Source of the DNA: Eubacterium sp.
Lineage (GTDB): Bacteria > Bacillota > Clostridia > Lachnospirales > Lachnospiraceae
NCBI GenBank assembly: GCA_017938215.1
Contig: JAGBBZ010000006.1
Span: 1 to 64,000 of the forward strand
Direction: 5' to 3'
Length of the DNA: 64,000 nucleotides
Numbering within the stretch: the first letter of the stretch is position 1; every line of letters begins with the position of its first letter. The translations under genes were made by a program, and so were the position numbers. The notes beneath the pieces are model-generated. The model was given only the letters and a program-made list of their open reading frames with translations, was not told where the DNA came from and searched no databases. Positions 18,976 through 28,542 of this stretch are shown here, piece by piece.

Positions 18976-20433
18976 ATGAAAATATGTGTTGTGGCAGAGG
19001 GATGTTATCCCTATGTAGTAGGCGGTGTTTCTAGTTGGATTCACAGCTTGATTAAAAGTTTTCCGAATATTGAATTTGTGCTATTAACCATTGTGGCAAA
19101 TCGTTCCCAAAGTGGAATTTTTGCCTATGAATTACCAGAAAATCTGACCGAAGTACATGAAGTGTATTTGGAGGATTTTGATTGGGAAGGTGGCGAGAAC
19201 AAGAAGCGTAAATTCCGGTTGAATAAAAAAGAATACCGAGCACTGCGTAGCATTGTTTTGAATCAAGAAGTGGATTGGGATGGCTTGTTTCAGTTGTTTC
19301 GGGAGAAATCCTTTTCCATTGATGATCTTCTTATGGGCCCAGATTTCTTTCACATTGCCAGAGAATGCTATAAGATCCGCTATCCGCAGATTGTATTTTC
19401 GGACTTTTTGTGGACGTTACGTTCCATATATTTGCCTCTTTTCCTTGTGATGAAGACAGAGATTCCGCAAGCCGATCTTTATCACTGTGTGGCGACTGGA
19501 TATGCCGGTGTTCTGGGAAGTATGGCAAAAAGCTTATATCAATGTGGATTACTTATCTCAGAGCATGGGATTTATACAAGAGAGCGAGAAGAGGAAATTA
19601 TTAAGGCGGAATGGGTAGAAGGAATCTATAAAAATATATGGATTGAACAGTTTAAAAAAATGTCCAAGGTGGCCTATGATCGGTCGGATATGGTGACGAG
19701 TTTGTACGAGCATGCAAGGAGCCTGCAGATTGAATTAGGATGTTCCGAGAAAAAGACGCTTGTAACACCAAATGGAATTGACACAAAGCGCTTGGCGAAT
19801 CTCCCGGGGAAAGAGGGAGAAGAGGCAAAGATGATTCACATCGGCGCTGTGTTGCGTGTGACACCGATTAAAGATGTAAAAACAATGATTCAGGCATTTG
19901 CTTTTGCAAAAGAAAAAGTGCCGAATCTGAAGTTATGGATTATGGGACCATGCGATGAAGATAAGGAATATGCTCAGGAATGTTTTGACTTGGTAGAAAC
20001 ACTTCATGTGTCGGATGTGGTTTTTACCGGACGAGTAGATATTCGAGAGTATCTTGGGCGAATGGACATGACAATCTTGACCAGTATTAGTGAGGGACAG
20101 CCCCTTACGATTTTGGAAAGTTATGCAGCGAAAAAGCCGGTAATTGCCACGGATGTAGGTAATTGTCGTGAGTTGCTGTATGGCAATGAAGATGGGATTG
20201 GCTCAGCGGGAATCCTTACGCACATTATGAATTTGGAGGAAATCTCTGATGCCATGGTGGAAATGGCAGAAAATCAGAAAATGCGTCTGGAAATGGGAGT
20301 CAATGGATACAAACGTCTTATGAGTAAATATAAAATAGAAGATATGAAAGTAATTTATCAGGCGATTTATAAGGGATTTGCCAAAAAATTAAAGAAGCAA
20401 TGGGAGGATAAGCCCTTTGTTATTGAGGAATAG
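18976..20433 (+). CDS. pelF: PelF, family 4 glycosyltransferase of Pel polymer synthesis
   Basis: A 485-residue cytoplasmic GT-B transferase. The N-terminus MKICVVAEGCYPYVVGGVSS is the PelF hallmark (DUF3492), with the donor-binding end ISEGQPLTILESYAAKKPVI and ATDVGNCRELL. In characterised systems PelF uses UDP-N-acetylhexosamine to polymerise the Pel chain. It lacks membrane segments and should dock on the PelD-PelE-PelG complex. GAGGAAA six bases upstream supports ATG 18976; the frame is open farther upstream inside the previous gene, but those starts would overlap it by over 70 bases. pelG follows after 15 bases. Confidence 0.93.
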   Translation: MKICVVAEGCYPYVVGGVSSWIHSLIKSFPNIEFVLLTIVANRSQSGIFAYELPENLTEVHEVYLEDFDWEGGENKKRKFRLNKKEYRALRSIVLNQEVDWDGLFQLFREKSFSIDDLLMGPDFFHIARECYKIRYPQIVFSDFLWTLRSIYLPLFLVMKTEIPQADLYHCVATGYAGVLGSMAKSLYQCGLLISEHGIYTREREEEIIKAEWVEGIYKNIWIEQFKKMSKVAYDRSDMVTSLYEHARSLQIELGCSEKKTLVTPNGIDTKRLANLPGKEGEEAKMIHIGAVLRVTPIKDVKTMIQAFAFAKEKVPNLKLWIMGPCDEDKEYAQECFDLVETLHVSDVVFTGRVDIREYLGRMDMTILTSISEGQPLTILESYAAKKPVIATDVGNCRELLYGNEDGIGSAGILTHIMNLEEISDAMVEMAENQKMRLEMGVNGYKRLMSKYKIEDMKVIYQAIYKGFAKKLKKQWEDKPFVIEE

Positions 20434-20448
20434 AGAGGAGACGTATCG

Positions 20449-21894
20449 GTGGCAGGAATTGGAGTAAAGCTGAAAAGTATATATGACAAAAATACCTTAA
20501 CTACAAATATTCTTGGTATGGGATACAGTACCGTGATTACCATTGCACCCATGGTCCTCGTTATTGCGGCGATTATGGCGATGCAGATTGTCTTGCAAAT
20601 ATCCCGATGCGGATATTCCGAACGAGAGTTGTTTGCGTGTACGGTATTATACATTTTTATCTTTGCGTTACTAACGGCATCTCCATTTAATTCTGTGCTT
20701 TCGCGATATATGTCGGATGTGATTTATGAAGAGCGGTACCAAGACATTTTGCCTTGCTTTTATACGGGAATGATAATGAATGTGGTATTTAGTAGTTTGT
20801 TTGGCATTCCATTTTGTGTGAGAGAATATTTGGTAAGCGATGTTTCGTTCGTGTATGTATTTGCAGGGTATTGTGGATACATCGCATTGGTTCTTGTATT
20901 TTATCAAATGCTCTACTTGTCAATTTGCAAGGATTATAAGAAAATTTCATTCTTTTTCTTAGTAGGAATGCTATTCACTTTGCTTGTATCCTTGCTTTTG
21001 GTGTATGTGTTTCAGATAGAACGAACCTTTTCTATGTTAGTGGCATTGGATTTTGGATTTTTGTTGATTGCAGCATTGGAAATCGCAGTGATACGCAGTT
21101 ATTTCCATGAAAATAGCGGAGAGTACAAGCGTGTGCTGCATTATTTTAAGCTGTATTGGAAATTGGTGGCTACGAACTTTTTGTATACTCTGGGATTGTA
21201 TATTCACAATTTTGTGTTTTGGACTACAGACTTGCGAATGGTGGTGGCAAATACATTTGTCAGCGTGACGTCCTATGATTTGGCCACTTGTCTTGCTATG
21301 TTTACGAATATTTCTTCCAGCGTGATTTTTATTTCTCGTGTGGAAATGTATTTTCATGAAAGATATAAGGCATATTCCGAGGCGGTTATCGGTGGACGAG
21401 ATATGGACATTGAGTTGACCAAGAATCGAATGTTTCGCCAGTTAGCAGAAGAATTGATGAATCTTGTACGAATCCAGTTCATCGTATCGGTTATCTTGTT
21501 CTTTGTATGTATTATTTTGTTGCCACAGTTTGGTTTTGGCGGTATGGTAATGAAAATTTATCCGTGTCTTGCAGCGGGATATTTTATTCTGTTTGTTATG
21601 TATGCGGCAATTATTTTTCTGTATTATTTTAATGATTTGAGCGGAGCGTTAGCTACTGCAATTGTATTTTGTAGTTGTACGATGTTGGGGAGCATTGTGG
21701 CGACGCATTTTTCTGAAATATGGTATGGAATCGGAGTTTTCGCGGGATCTTTCCTAGGATTTTGCGTAGCATATTTTCGATTGAAGTGGTTGGAAGGACA
21801 TTTGGATGAGCATATTTTCTGTCGGGGAACGATATTACAGGCAGGACATGGAAAGCGACCAGCATCTAAAGTGTTTGACCGATATGCAAAATAA
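20449..21894 (+). CDS. pelG: PelG, Pel polysaccharide exporter of the MOP superfamily
   Basis: A 481-residue integral membrane protein with about twelve helices that should carry the Pel chain across the membrane. The N-terminus GVKLKSIYDKNTLTTNILGM followed by GYSTVITIAPM is characteristic of PelG. The start is GTG 20449, with AGAGAGGAGAC upstream. It is directly downstream of pelF, the usual order. No outer-membrane PelB/PelC-like gene is present, as expected for a Gram-positive. Confidence 0.92.
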   Translation: MAGIGVKLKSIYDKNTLTTNILGMGYSTVITIAPMVLVIAAIMAMQIVLQISRCGYSERELFACTVLYIFIFALLTASPFNSVLSRYMSDVIYEERYQDILPCFYTGMIMNVVFSSLFGIPFCVREYLVSDVSFVYVFAGYCGYIALVLVFYQMLYLSICKDYKKISFFFLVGMLFTLLVSLLLVYVFQIERTFSMLVALDFGFLLIAALEIAVIRSYFHENSGEYKRVLHYFKLYWKLVATNFLYTLGLYIHNFVFWTTDLRMVVANTFVSVTSYDLATCLAMFTNISSSVIFISRVEMYFHERYKAYSEAVIGGRDMDIELTKNRMFRQLAEELMNLVRIQFIVSVILFFVCIILLPQFGFGGMVMKIYPCLAAGYFILFVMYAAIIFLYYFNDLSGALATAIVFCSCTMLGSIVATHFSEIWYGIGVFAGSFLGFCVAYFRLKWLEGHLDEHIFCRGTILQAGHGKRPASKVFDRYAK

Positions 21895-21915
21895 ATGTAT
21901 GAGGAGGAAAAAGGT

Positions 21916-22338
21916 ATGGAAACAGGACAAATATTGCGTATGATGATGGTAGCAGCAAGTGTGATTTTATTGTTGCTTACCACATTATCATTAGCAAAAC
22001 GAAGATTAAAGGAACAATTTGCGCTACTTTGGGGCGTGATCTCGGTATTGGTTTTTCTGGGAGGCATTTTCCTGCGCCCAGATACGTGGAACGAGTATAT
22101 CAGCAATACCGGGACTTTGATTATCATCGGGGGAATTGCATGTGTCGTTTGGTGTCTGTTCTTTTTAAGTACACAGCTATCTGTACTCAGTCGTAAAAAT
22201 CAGGAGTTAGCCATGCAGGTTTCTCTGTTGAACCAGGAAAATGAGAGAATTATGGATGAGTTGAAAAAGACGCAGAAGATGAATCAGAAAGTGTTGGCGG
22301 AGGTGGCTGCCCATGAAGAAAATACTATTTGTCATTAA
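21916..22338 (+). CDS. DUF2304-family membrane protein
   Basis: A 140-residue protein with three hydrophobic helices (near residues 8-26, 38-54 and 67-87) and a C-terminal coiled coil (NQELAMQVSLLNQENERIMD). The core LKEQFALLWGVISVLVFLGG is typical of DUF2304 proteins, which are encoded beside glycosyltransferases and are thought to assist them at the membrane. ATG 21916 has AGGAGG at good spacing; an earlier ATG at 21895 overlaps the ribosome site. The 3' end overlaps the next glycosyltransferase by 26 bases. Confidence 0.82.
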   Translation: METGQILRMMMVAASVILLLLTTLSLAKRRLKEQFALLWGVISVLVFLGGIFLRPDTWNEYISNTGTLIIIGGIACVVWCLFFLSTQLSVLSRKNQELAMQVSLLNQENERIMDELKKTQKMNQKVLAEVAAHEENTICH

Positions 22339-23521
22339 TACGTTAGGATGCGCTGGTGCGGAAAATGCGATGCTGGAGTTTATGCGTAATCTGAATCCGG
22401 AGAAATATGAGGTATCTCTGTTTGTGTTGATGAATCAAGGAGAAATGATTCGGCAATTGCCATCCCATGTCAAGGTGTTAAATGTGAATCTTTCGGATTC
22501 TTCGGTACTAAGTAAAGAAGGAAAAGCGGAACTGAATCGTTATATTTTGCGTACCATGTTTCAGCAAGGAAGTGTGTGGAAAAATCTCCCGTATTTGCTT
22601 CGTAACTTCTTTTCCATGTTGGGGAAAGGCAAAATTTTGCCGGACAAGCTTTTGTGGAAAGTGATGTCAGATGGTGTGGCACCGATGACAGAACATTATG
22701 ATATGGCGGTGGCCTACTTGGAAGGTGGTTCTGCGTATTACGTGGCGAATCATGTAGAGGCAGACAAAAAAGTGGGATTTGTTCATATTGATTACGGAAA
22801 AGCAGGCTACACCAGGGCACTGGATCAGGGATGCTATGATACATACGAAAGAATCTATGGGGTTTCCGATGAAGTAAAGGAGCATTTCGTGGAAATGTAT
22901 CCAGAGTATGAGAAAAAAACGGAGGTCTTCCATAATATGGTAAATCAAACGCGAATTCGAGAGCGGGCACAATTGCCAGGAGGATTTGAAGATGATTACG
23001 ATGGGACAAGAATTCTTACCGTGGGACGTTTGACTGCGCAGAAAGCATATGAGATTGCAGTGGAGGCCATGAAGTTATTAAAGGAAAATGGCTACCAGGT
23101 GCGTTGGTACGTGCTGGGAGAAGGAGAAGAACGAAAGTCATTGGAAAAACAGATTCGGGAATATGGGTTGCAGGAAGATTTCATGCTTTTAGGAGCAAAG
23201 GAAAATCCGTATCCATATTACGCTCAGACCGATTTGTATGTACATGCCACAAGATACGAAGGAAAAAGTATTGCCATTCAGGAGGCACAAACCCTTGGAT
23301 GTACGATTCTTGTTTCGGATTGTAGTGGAAATCGAGAACAGGTAGAAGTTGGTGTGGATGGGCAAATGTGCGATTTAACACCAGAAGGAATTTATGAAGG
23401 CATTGTATCGCTGCTGAAAGATAAAGAAGCTTGTCGGCGTTATGGAGAAGCGGCAGGGAAAAAGGATTTGGTGGAGAGAGAACAGTTAGAGCGTTTTTTG
23501 GCGTTAATGAACGAAAAATAA
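22313..23521 (+). CDS. Family 4 glycosyltransferase
   Basis: A 402-residue GT-B glycosyltransferase. The acceptor domain begins MKKILFVINTLGCAGAENAM. The donor domain shows ILTVGRLTAQKAYEIAVEAM, then HATRYEGKSIAIQEAQTLGC with the E-x7-E pattern. It is expected to act in the cytoplasm on a lipid-linked or polymeric acceptor. It is translationally coupled to the DUF2304 gene by a 26-base overlap, with GGAGGTGG inside that gene acting as ribosome site. Sugar specificity cannot be predicted. Confidence 0.88.
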   Translation: MKKILFVINTLGCAGAENAMLEFMRNLNPEKYEVSLFVLMNQGEMIRQLPSHVKVLNVNLSDSSVLSKEGKAELNRYILRTMFQQGSVWKNLPYLLRNFFSMLGKGKILPDKLLWKVMSDGVAPMTEHYDMAVAYLEGGSAYYVANHVEADKKVGFVHIDYGKAGYTRALDQGCYDTYERIYGVSDEVKEHFVEMYPEYEKKTEVFHNMVNQTRIRERAQLPGGFEDDYDGTRILTVGRLTAQKAYEIAVEAMKLLKENGYQVRWYVLGEGEERKSLEKQIREYGLQEDFMLLGAKENPYPYYAQTDLYVHATRYEGKSIAIQEAQTLGCTILVSDCSGNREQVEVGVDGQMCDLTPEGIYEGIVSLLKDKEACRRYGEAAGKKDLVEREQLERFLALMNEK

Positions 23522-23542
23522 GAGACATGGAGGTATCTTATT

Positions 23543-24322
23543 ATGAAAGAAAAAAGTACGAAAGAATTACTAATTATCATTCCAGCATACAATGAAGAAA
23601 AAAATATTGAGAAATTGTTGGATCAGCTGGAGAGTCCGGAAATTGCAGCGATTGCAGATGTGTTGATTATGAATGATGCGTCTTCGGATGCTACAAACTG
23701 GATTGTAAAAGGAAGAAAGTACGAGATTGTCACACATGTATTTAACTTGGGGTATGGTAGTGCCCTTCAGTTGGGGTACAAATATGCGATTCGTCGTGGT
23801 TACGAGTATGTGATTCAGATGGATGCGGATGGTCAGCATGATGTGTGCAATATACCAGTAATTTATAAAGCACTGAAAACCAAGGATGAAAATGGGAAAT
23901 GTCCGGACATTGTGCTCGGATCTCGATTTATGGAAGGTAGCACGGAATTTCCGGTATCCTTTGCAAAGAAACTGGCTTGGTCGTTGTTTCGTGGGATGAT
24001 ATATATGGGGACAAAGCGTCGTATTGCAGATCCTACTACGGGATTACAGGGGTTGAGTCGACGGGTGGTTATTTTTTACTCCCAATACAATCATTTTGAT
24101 GACAAGTATCCGGATGCCAATATTATCATGCAGATGCTCCTGTTAGGATTTCGTTTGGTGGAGGTACCTGCGGTTATGCATCAACGTACAGAAGGGGTTA
24201 GTATGCATTCTGGATTAAAGCCGATTCTATACATGTTCCGCATGGTATTTTCGATTATTGCGGTGTGGATTGGAATCCGTGGTTTCAAATTAGATGCAGG
24301 AGCAGCAGATGAAAGCGAATAA
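23543..24322 (+). CDS. Family 2 glycosyltransferase, dolichol-phosphate-mannose-synthase type
   Basis: A 259-residue transferase with ELLIIIPAYNEEKNIEKLLD, MNDASSDAT and the DADGQHD metal motif near residue 95, the DPM-synthase-like subgroup of GT2. FRGMIYMGTKRRIADPTTGL and a C-terminal hydrophobic segment (MFRMVFSIIAVWIGI) complete it. Enzymes of this type commonly load a sugar onto undecaprenyl phosphate, which would supply a GT-C-type transferase. GAGACATGGAGG precedes the ATG. It overlaps the next gene by 14 bases. Confidence 0.88.
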   Translation: MKEKSTKELLIIIPAYNEEKNIEKLLDQLESPEIAAIADVLIMNDASSDATNWIVKGRKYEIVTHVFNLGYGSALQLGYKYAIRRGYEYVIQMDADGQHDVCNIPVIYKALKTKDENGKCPDIVLGSRFMEGSTEFPVSFAKKLAWSLFRGMIYMGTKRRIADPTTGLQGLSRRVVIFYSQYNHFDDKYPDANIIMQMLLLGFRLVEVPAVMHQRTEGVSMHSGLKPILYMFRMVFSIIAVWIGIRGFKLDAGAADESE

Positions 24323-25508
24323 ATGGAAAACAGAGAAAACATCTTTGCAGGAAAGTACGGAGATGTTGTTAAATCCTGGGTGTGGGTGGTATGAGATTCA
24401 TTCGTTTTGGGTGGAGAAAGAAGTGTCGGAGGAAGAAATCCAAGCTTGTCTGAATCCGGAACACTCCTTGGTTCTGGTACGCATTCACCTAGGGGCATAT
24501 CAAAATGCGCCGTTGGATGCCACCGCGCTAAAACATATCAAACAAATTTTGTCTGTGTTTGAAAGAGCCAAAAAGGACGTTATTTTGCGATGCTGTTACG
24601 ATTTTGAAGGAATGGGGATGGCACAGGAGCCGGGCGAATTTTCCAAAGTTGTGACGCATATGAACCAAGTGGCAAATGTAGTGGCACAGTACGAAAATGT
24701 TGTGTATCTGTATCAAGGAGTTTTGCTAGGCAGTTGGGGAGAAATGCATACGTCAAAGTTTTTGCGACTGGAGAACATCGCTGAATTGTCAGAGATTTTT
24801 CGCAAAGCAACCAAGGAAATGGTGTGGCATGGCGTCAGGAAGCCAGAATTTAAGTCATCCAATTGGGAAAATGTCACGATTTTTGATGATGGGATTTTGG
24901 GGTCTCCCACACACCTTGGCACCGTGGATTTCCCAACAGAAATGGTAGAGCTGGAGAAGATTGGTTTGAATTCTCCATATGGTGGCGAGATTGTCGGTGG
25001 AGAAGATGCTCTGTCATGGTCGCTCATGGAGACGGTAGAGCGATTGGAGAGATTGCATGTCAGTTATTTGAATTGTCGCCATGACGAAACATTGTTGCAA
25101 CATTGGGAACAGCAAAGGGTGGAGACAAATGATGCTTGGAATGGCATGAATGGAAGGGATTACATTGGCCGACATTTGGGATACCGTTTTTATGCGAATG
25201 GATGGCAAGAGAAACGGCGTAGTTCCCTGGCAGATTCGATGTGTCTGGAAATATATATTGAGAACAAAGGATTTTCGGATATATATGAAGAGGTGGAGTG
25301 GCACCTGCTTCGGCAAGAGGAACAAATGGGGGTACAATCCATGAAAGGGGTGTGTCCAAGTGGAAGAAAAATCCGGCTCACTTGGGAATTTCCAAGAAAA
25401 GCCGGGACTTACTATCTTGCTTTGCGACGAAGGAAGGATAAACGACCAATATATCTGGCAAATCCTTCCGATGAACTGGGAAGAATGTGTTTGGGAGAGA
25501 TTATTTAG
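24309..25508 (+). CDS. DUF4874/DUF4832-type protein, cytoplasmic form
   Basis: A 399-residue protein with an N-terminal NPGCGWY motif and barrel-like strands (LVLVRIHLGAYQNAP, DVILRCCYDFEG, GVLLGSWGEMH). A C-terminal domain contains HLGYRFYANG and beta strands. This pattern, NPx(C/Y)G followed by GxxG-WGEMH and a jelly-roll-like end, matches DUF4874 plus DUF4832 proteins, thought to be glycoside-hydrolase-like; no activity is established. There is no signal peptide, unlike its paralogue immediately downstream. ATG 24309 has AGGAG six bases upstream. Its stop overlaps the convergent paralogue by four bases. Confidence 0.75.
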   Translation: MKANKWKTEKTSLQESTEMLLNPGCGWYEIHSFWVEKEVSEEEIQACLNPEHSLVLVRIHLGAYQNAPLDATALKHIKQILSVFERAKKDVILRCCYDFEGMGMAQEPGEFSKVVTHMNQVANVVAQYENVVYLYQGVLLGSWGEMHTSKFLRLENIAELSEIFRKATKEMVWHGVRKPEFKSSNWENVTIFDDGILGSPTHLGTVDFPTEMVELEKIGLNSPYGGEIVGGEDALSWSLMETVERLERLHVSYLNCRHDETLLQHWEQQRVETNDAWNGMNGRDYIGRHLGYRFYANGWQEKRRSSLADSMCLEIYIENKGFSDIYEEVEWHLLRQEEQMGVQSMKGVCPSGRKIRLTWEFPRKAGTYYLALRRRKDKRPIYLANPSDELGRMCLGEII

Positions 25509-26911
25509 TGTATGGTTAAAGTTCCCAGAGGAAGTGAGCCGTCGCTGGTAGCTTCTTTATTTGCAAAATGAATGGGAAGCTTTGTTGCAGGATCATACAT
25601 TTGGAGAGAAATTTTGTATTCGCCCTTGGAAAGCTTTGGAAGCTTAATGGAAGTTTCCATGCCTTCACGTTCAGGCATAATCCTGCGAGTATCAAGCTCG
25701 ACCGGATGTGAGGTGGTTTCCATCGTTTCTGTATGGGTAAGCTGGAGCGTCGTATCAAAGGTGCGATAGGACGGAGCAAAGCCGGTGTTGGAAAAGGAGA
25801 GGAAAAGTTGGTCCTTTTGGAGCGATGAGCTGGTTACGACAAAACGATAGCCCAAATGGGCTTCCACGTATTCATAGCCAGTGCATCCATTAAAAATATC
25901 CGCATCCTCTCCGCGATAGATGGTGCTTTTCCATTTATTCAGTACCTTGCCATCATAATCACAGCTGAGATAGGAAACGTGCATTGTGGCGAGATCTTGA
26001 GCAGCCTGAGGAAAATCGTTGTATGAATTTTCAATAATGACTTCCCCACCATTGGGAACGTAACGACATAATTGGTTTTGAAAATTCAGTTCTTCTTCTC
26101 GAGTCCCCTTTTCAGAAAGGTCTGTGGAAGAGGAATATGAGGTGTCGTCGTAGGTGCCACAATCCAATACATTTCCCATCATGCCATCGTTATAAAGACC
26201 GAGACGAGAGGGAAGAGTGCCAGTGTAGCTTTCGTTGTTGCTCAAAGGATTCTTCTGCCCGGTAATGGCTCGCAGATGTGAAGGGGTGCGAACTGCCAGA
26301 AAGATATTTGGATCAATCACGTCTGCCAACTTCTTCATAAGAATTTGGATGTGTTCATTGGTGCCATAGTTCGTCTGATTCATTTCACCACAGTTGCCGG
26401 TGAAGACGCCTTGCAAGGAAAAAATGTGCCCCACATGGCGATTCACAACAGAAGCAACCTGGTCCATATGCGCCATGAGTTGAGTGATTTCGCGAGGCTC
26501 GGTTTCCAAAGCTTTTCCATCCCAATCATAAAGAAAGCGAAGAATAAGCTGCTTGTCAGCGGAGGCAAAGGTTGCTAGGATGTGGTCCAATTGCTGAAGA
26601 GCATTGGAAGAAATATCTTTATTTGAATAGTTTTTCAGGTTGATTTGTAAGAGTACCAGAGACTGGGTGTCGTTTTCCAGCATTTGTCGGCACCAGATGT
26701 CCGCATCGGTTCGAGATGCTTCAGATAAGGTATATCCATATAAGTGAAAAAAACCACAGTAAGGATTTTGCACGAATGTATTACTTTCATTTAGGGGCGT
26801 GCTTTTATATGAAAATTTGGTTTTGGTAACAAAGGAAATCAAACCAAAGGCAAGGATGAAAAGGAGTAGCACTGCTACCCAAGGGAAAGGTTTATGACGA
26901 AATCGTATCAT
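25505..26911 (-). CDS. DUF4874/DUF4832-type protein, membrane-anchored paralogue
   Basis: A 468-residue relative of the preceding gene, encoded on the opposite strand. A signal anchor covers residues 12-28 (VAVLLLFILAFGLISFV), so the bulk is outside the cell. Matching motifs are NPYCGFFHLYGY, LILRFLYDWDGK, GVFTGNCGEMNQ and EAHLGYRFVV. Some 25 residues are inserted around the YTGTLPSRLGLYNDG region relative to the cytoplasmic form. It may bind or process the exported glycan. AGGAGCTATAATC precedes the ATG, a weaker ribosome site than its neighbours have. It is divergent from the flippase. Confidence 0.75.
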   Translation of the reverse strand: MIRFRHKPFPWVAVLLLFILAFGLISFVTKTKFSYKSTPLNESNTFVQNPYCGFFHLYGYTLSEASRTDADIWCRQMLENDTQSLVLLQINLKNYSNKDISSNALQQLDHILATFASADKQLILRFLYDWDGKALETEPREITQLMAHMDQVASVVNRHVGHIFSLQGVFTGNCGEMNQTNYGTNEHIQILMKKLADVIDPNIFLAVRTPSHLRAITGQKNPLSNNESYTGTLPSRLGLYNDGMMGNVLDCGTYDDTSYSSSTDLSEKGTREEELNFQNQLCRYVPNGGEVIIENSYNDFPQAAQDLATMHVSYLSCDYDGKVLNKWKSTIYRGEDADIFNGCTGYEYVEAHLGYRFVVTSSSLQKDQLFLSFSNTGFAPSYRTFDTTLQLTHTETMETTSHPVELDTRRIMPEREGMETSIKLPKLSKGEYKISLQMYDPATKLPIHFANKEATSDGSLPLGTLTIH

Positions 26912-26997
26912 GATTATAGCTCCTAACTAAATTGATATGATTAGTATAGCACAGGATGAAAAAGATTACGACAAAAAATGTAATAGGAGGTGTCGAT

Positions 26998-28542
26998 GTG
27001 GTGGAAAAAAGTAGAACGGAACATTCTGTAAGAAATACAACAGCAGCTATGGTTTCAAAAATTGTGGCAGTGTTGATGGGATTTGCCACTCGTGTTGTAT
27101 TTACACATACATTAAGTGAAAGCTACGTCGGCGTTAACGGGTTATTTTCTGACCTTTTAAATGTATTAGCGTTGTCGGAACTGGGAGTAGGAACAGCCAT
27201 AACCTACGCATTGTATCGGCCGATTGCTGAGGGAGATACAGAAAAGCAAAAGTCTTTGATGCAGTTGTATTGCTTTTTCTATCGCATTGTAGCCGGAATT
27301 GTACTAGTGGCTGGTCTGGCAGTTATACCATTTATGGATCTTTTGATTAAAAACCAACCGGATATTGACCATTTGATCTTGATTTATCTCATGTATCTGG
27401 CAAATTCGGTATTGTCCTATTTGTTGATTTACAAGAAAACGCTGATTGACGCTCACCAGCTTAGTTATCTGGGAGAAGTGTACCAGATGACAGCGATTTT
27501 GATTCAGGATGTTTTTCAGATCATATTACTTTTGACAACCCACAATTTTATTTTGTTTTTGGTGGTGTATATGATTTGTACCGTCGGAAACAACGTGGCG
27601 ATTTCACGGAAGGCGAATCAGCTGTATCCATATTTGAAGGATAAGAATATTCAGCCATTGCCGAAGGAAGAGAAAAAAGGAATTTTTAAAAATATTCGTG
27701 CCATGCTTATGCATAAGATTGGAGATGTGGTGGTAAATAATACAGACAATCTGCTTTTGTCTTCCATCGTAGGAATTATTAGTGTTGGCTGTTATTCCAA
27801 TTATTATCTGATCATCGGATCCATTCATCAGCTTATGAGCCAAGTGTTCCGAGGGATTACTGCCAGTGTGGGGAATCTTGGAGTGACCGAAAATCCCGAG
27901 CGCGTAAAACGAATCTTTGAAAGTTCGTTTTTTGTGGGGCAGTGGTTGTATGGTTTCGCGGCCATCTGTCTATGTGAACTATTGAATCCTTTTGTAGAGG
28001 TTAGTTTTGGAGAACAATATGTATTCCCAATGAGTGTGGTAGTGATCCTGTGCGCGAATTTCCTTATCACAGGAATGCGTCAAGCGACATTGGTATTTCG
28101 CGATTCTCTTGGATTGTTTTGGTTCGACCGCTACAAGTCTTTGGCAAGTGCGTTGTTGAACCTGATGATTTCGATTTTATTGGCAAGACAATACGGAACG
28201 GCGGGAGTGTTCGGAGGTACCATCATCAGCACCATACTTACATCGTTTTGGGTGGAACCGTGGATTCTTTATCGACACTCGCTTAAGGCAAAGGTACGGA
28301 TGTATTTTATCCGTTATGCCATGTATATTTCGGTGATAGGAATTGCCTGGGGATTGACTCATATGATTTGTGTATCTTTTCACGGGACACCATGGCAACT
28401 CATCGGGAAGCGTTTGATTCCATGTATCTTTGTTCCAAATGTTATTTTTCTAATCTGTTATTTCCGTACCAGTGAATTTGGCTTTTTGTGGCAGAAGGCA
28501 AAAGGGATATGGAATCAATGGAGAGGAGGAAGACGAGGATGA
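26998..28542 (+). CDS. Polysaccharide flippase of the MOP superfamily
   Basis: A 514-residue membrane protein with 12-14 hydrophobic segments, related to Wzx-type oligosaccharide flippases. Typical features are VRNTTAAMVSKIVAVLMGFA with TRVVFTHTLSESYVGVNGLF at the N-terminus, and LNLMISILLARQYGTAGVFG near the end. It should move lipid-linked sugars across the membrane. AGGAGG at 26985-26990 lies seven bases before GTG 26998, which I prefer over an ATG at 26956 that has no ribosome site. Its last bases overlap the start of the nucleotidyltransferase gene as ATGA. Confidence 0.85.
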   Translation: MVEKSRTEHSVRNTTAAMVSKIVAVLMGFATRVVFTHTLSESYVGVNGLFSDLLNVLALSELGVGTAITYALYRPIAEGDTEKQKSLMQLYCFFYRIVAGIVLVAGLAVIPFMDLLIKNQPDIDHLILIYLMYLANSVLSYLLIYKKTLIDAHQLSYLGEVYQMTAILIQDVFQIILLLTTHNFILFLVVYMICTVGNNVAISRKANQLYPYLKDKNIQPLPKEEKKGIFKNIRAMLMHKIGDVVVNNTDNLLLSSIVGIISVGCYSNYYLIIGSIHQLMSQVFRGITASVGNLGVTENPERVKRIFESSFFVGQWLYGFAAICLCELLNPFVEVSFGEQYVFPMSVVVILCANFLITGMRQATLVFRDSLGLFWFDRYKSLASALLNLMISILLARQYGTAGVFGGTIISTILTSFWVEPWILYRHSLKAKVRMYFIRYAMYISVIGIAWGLTHMICVSFHGTPWQLIGKRLIPCIFVPNVIFLICYFRTSEFGFLWQKAKGIWNQWRGGRRG

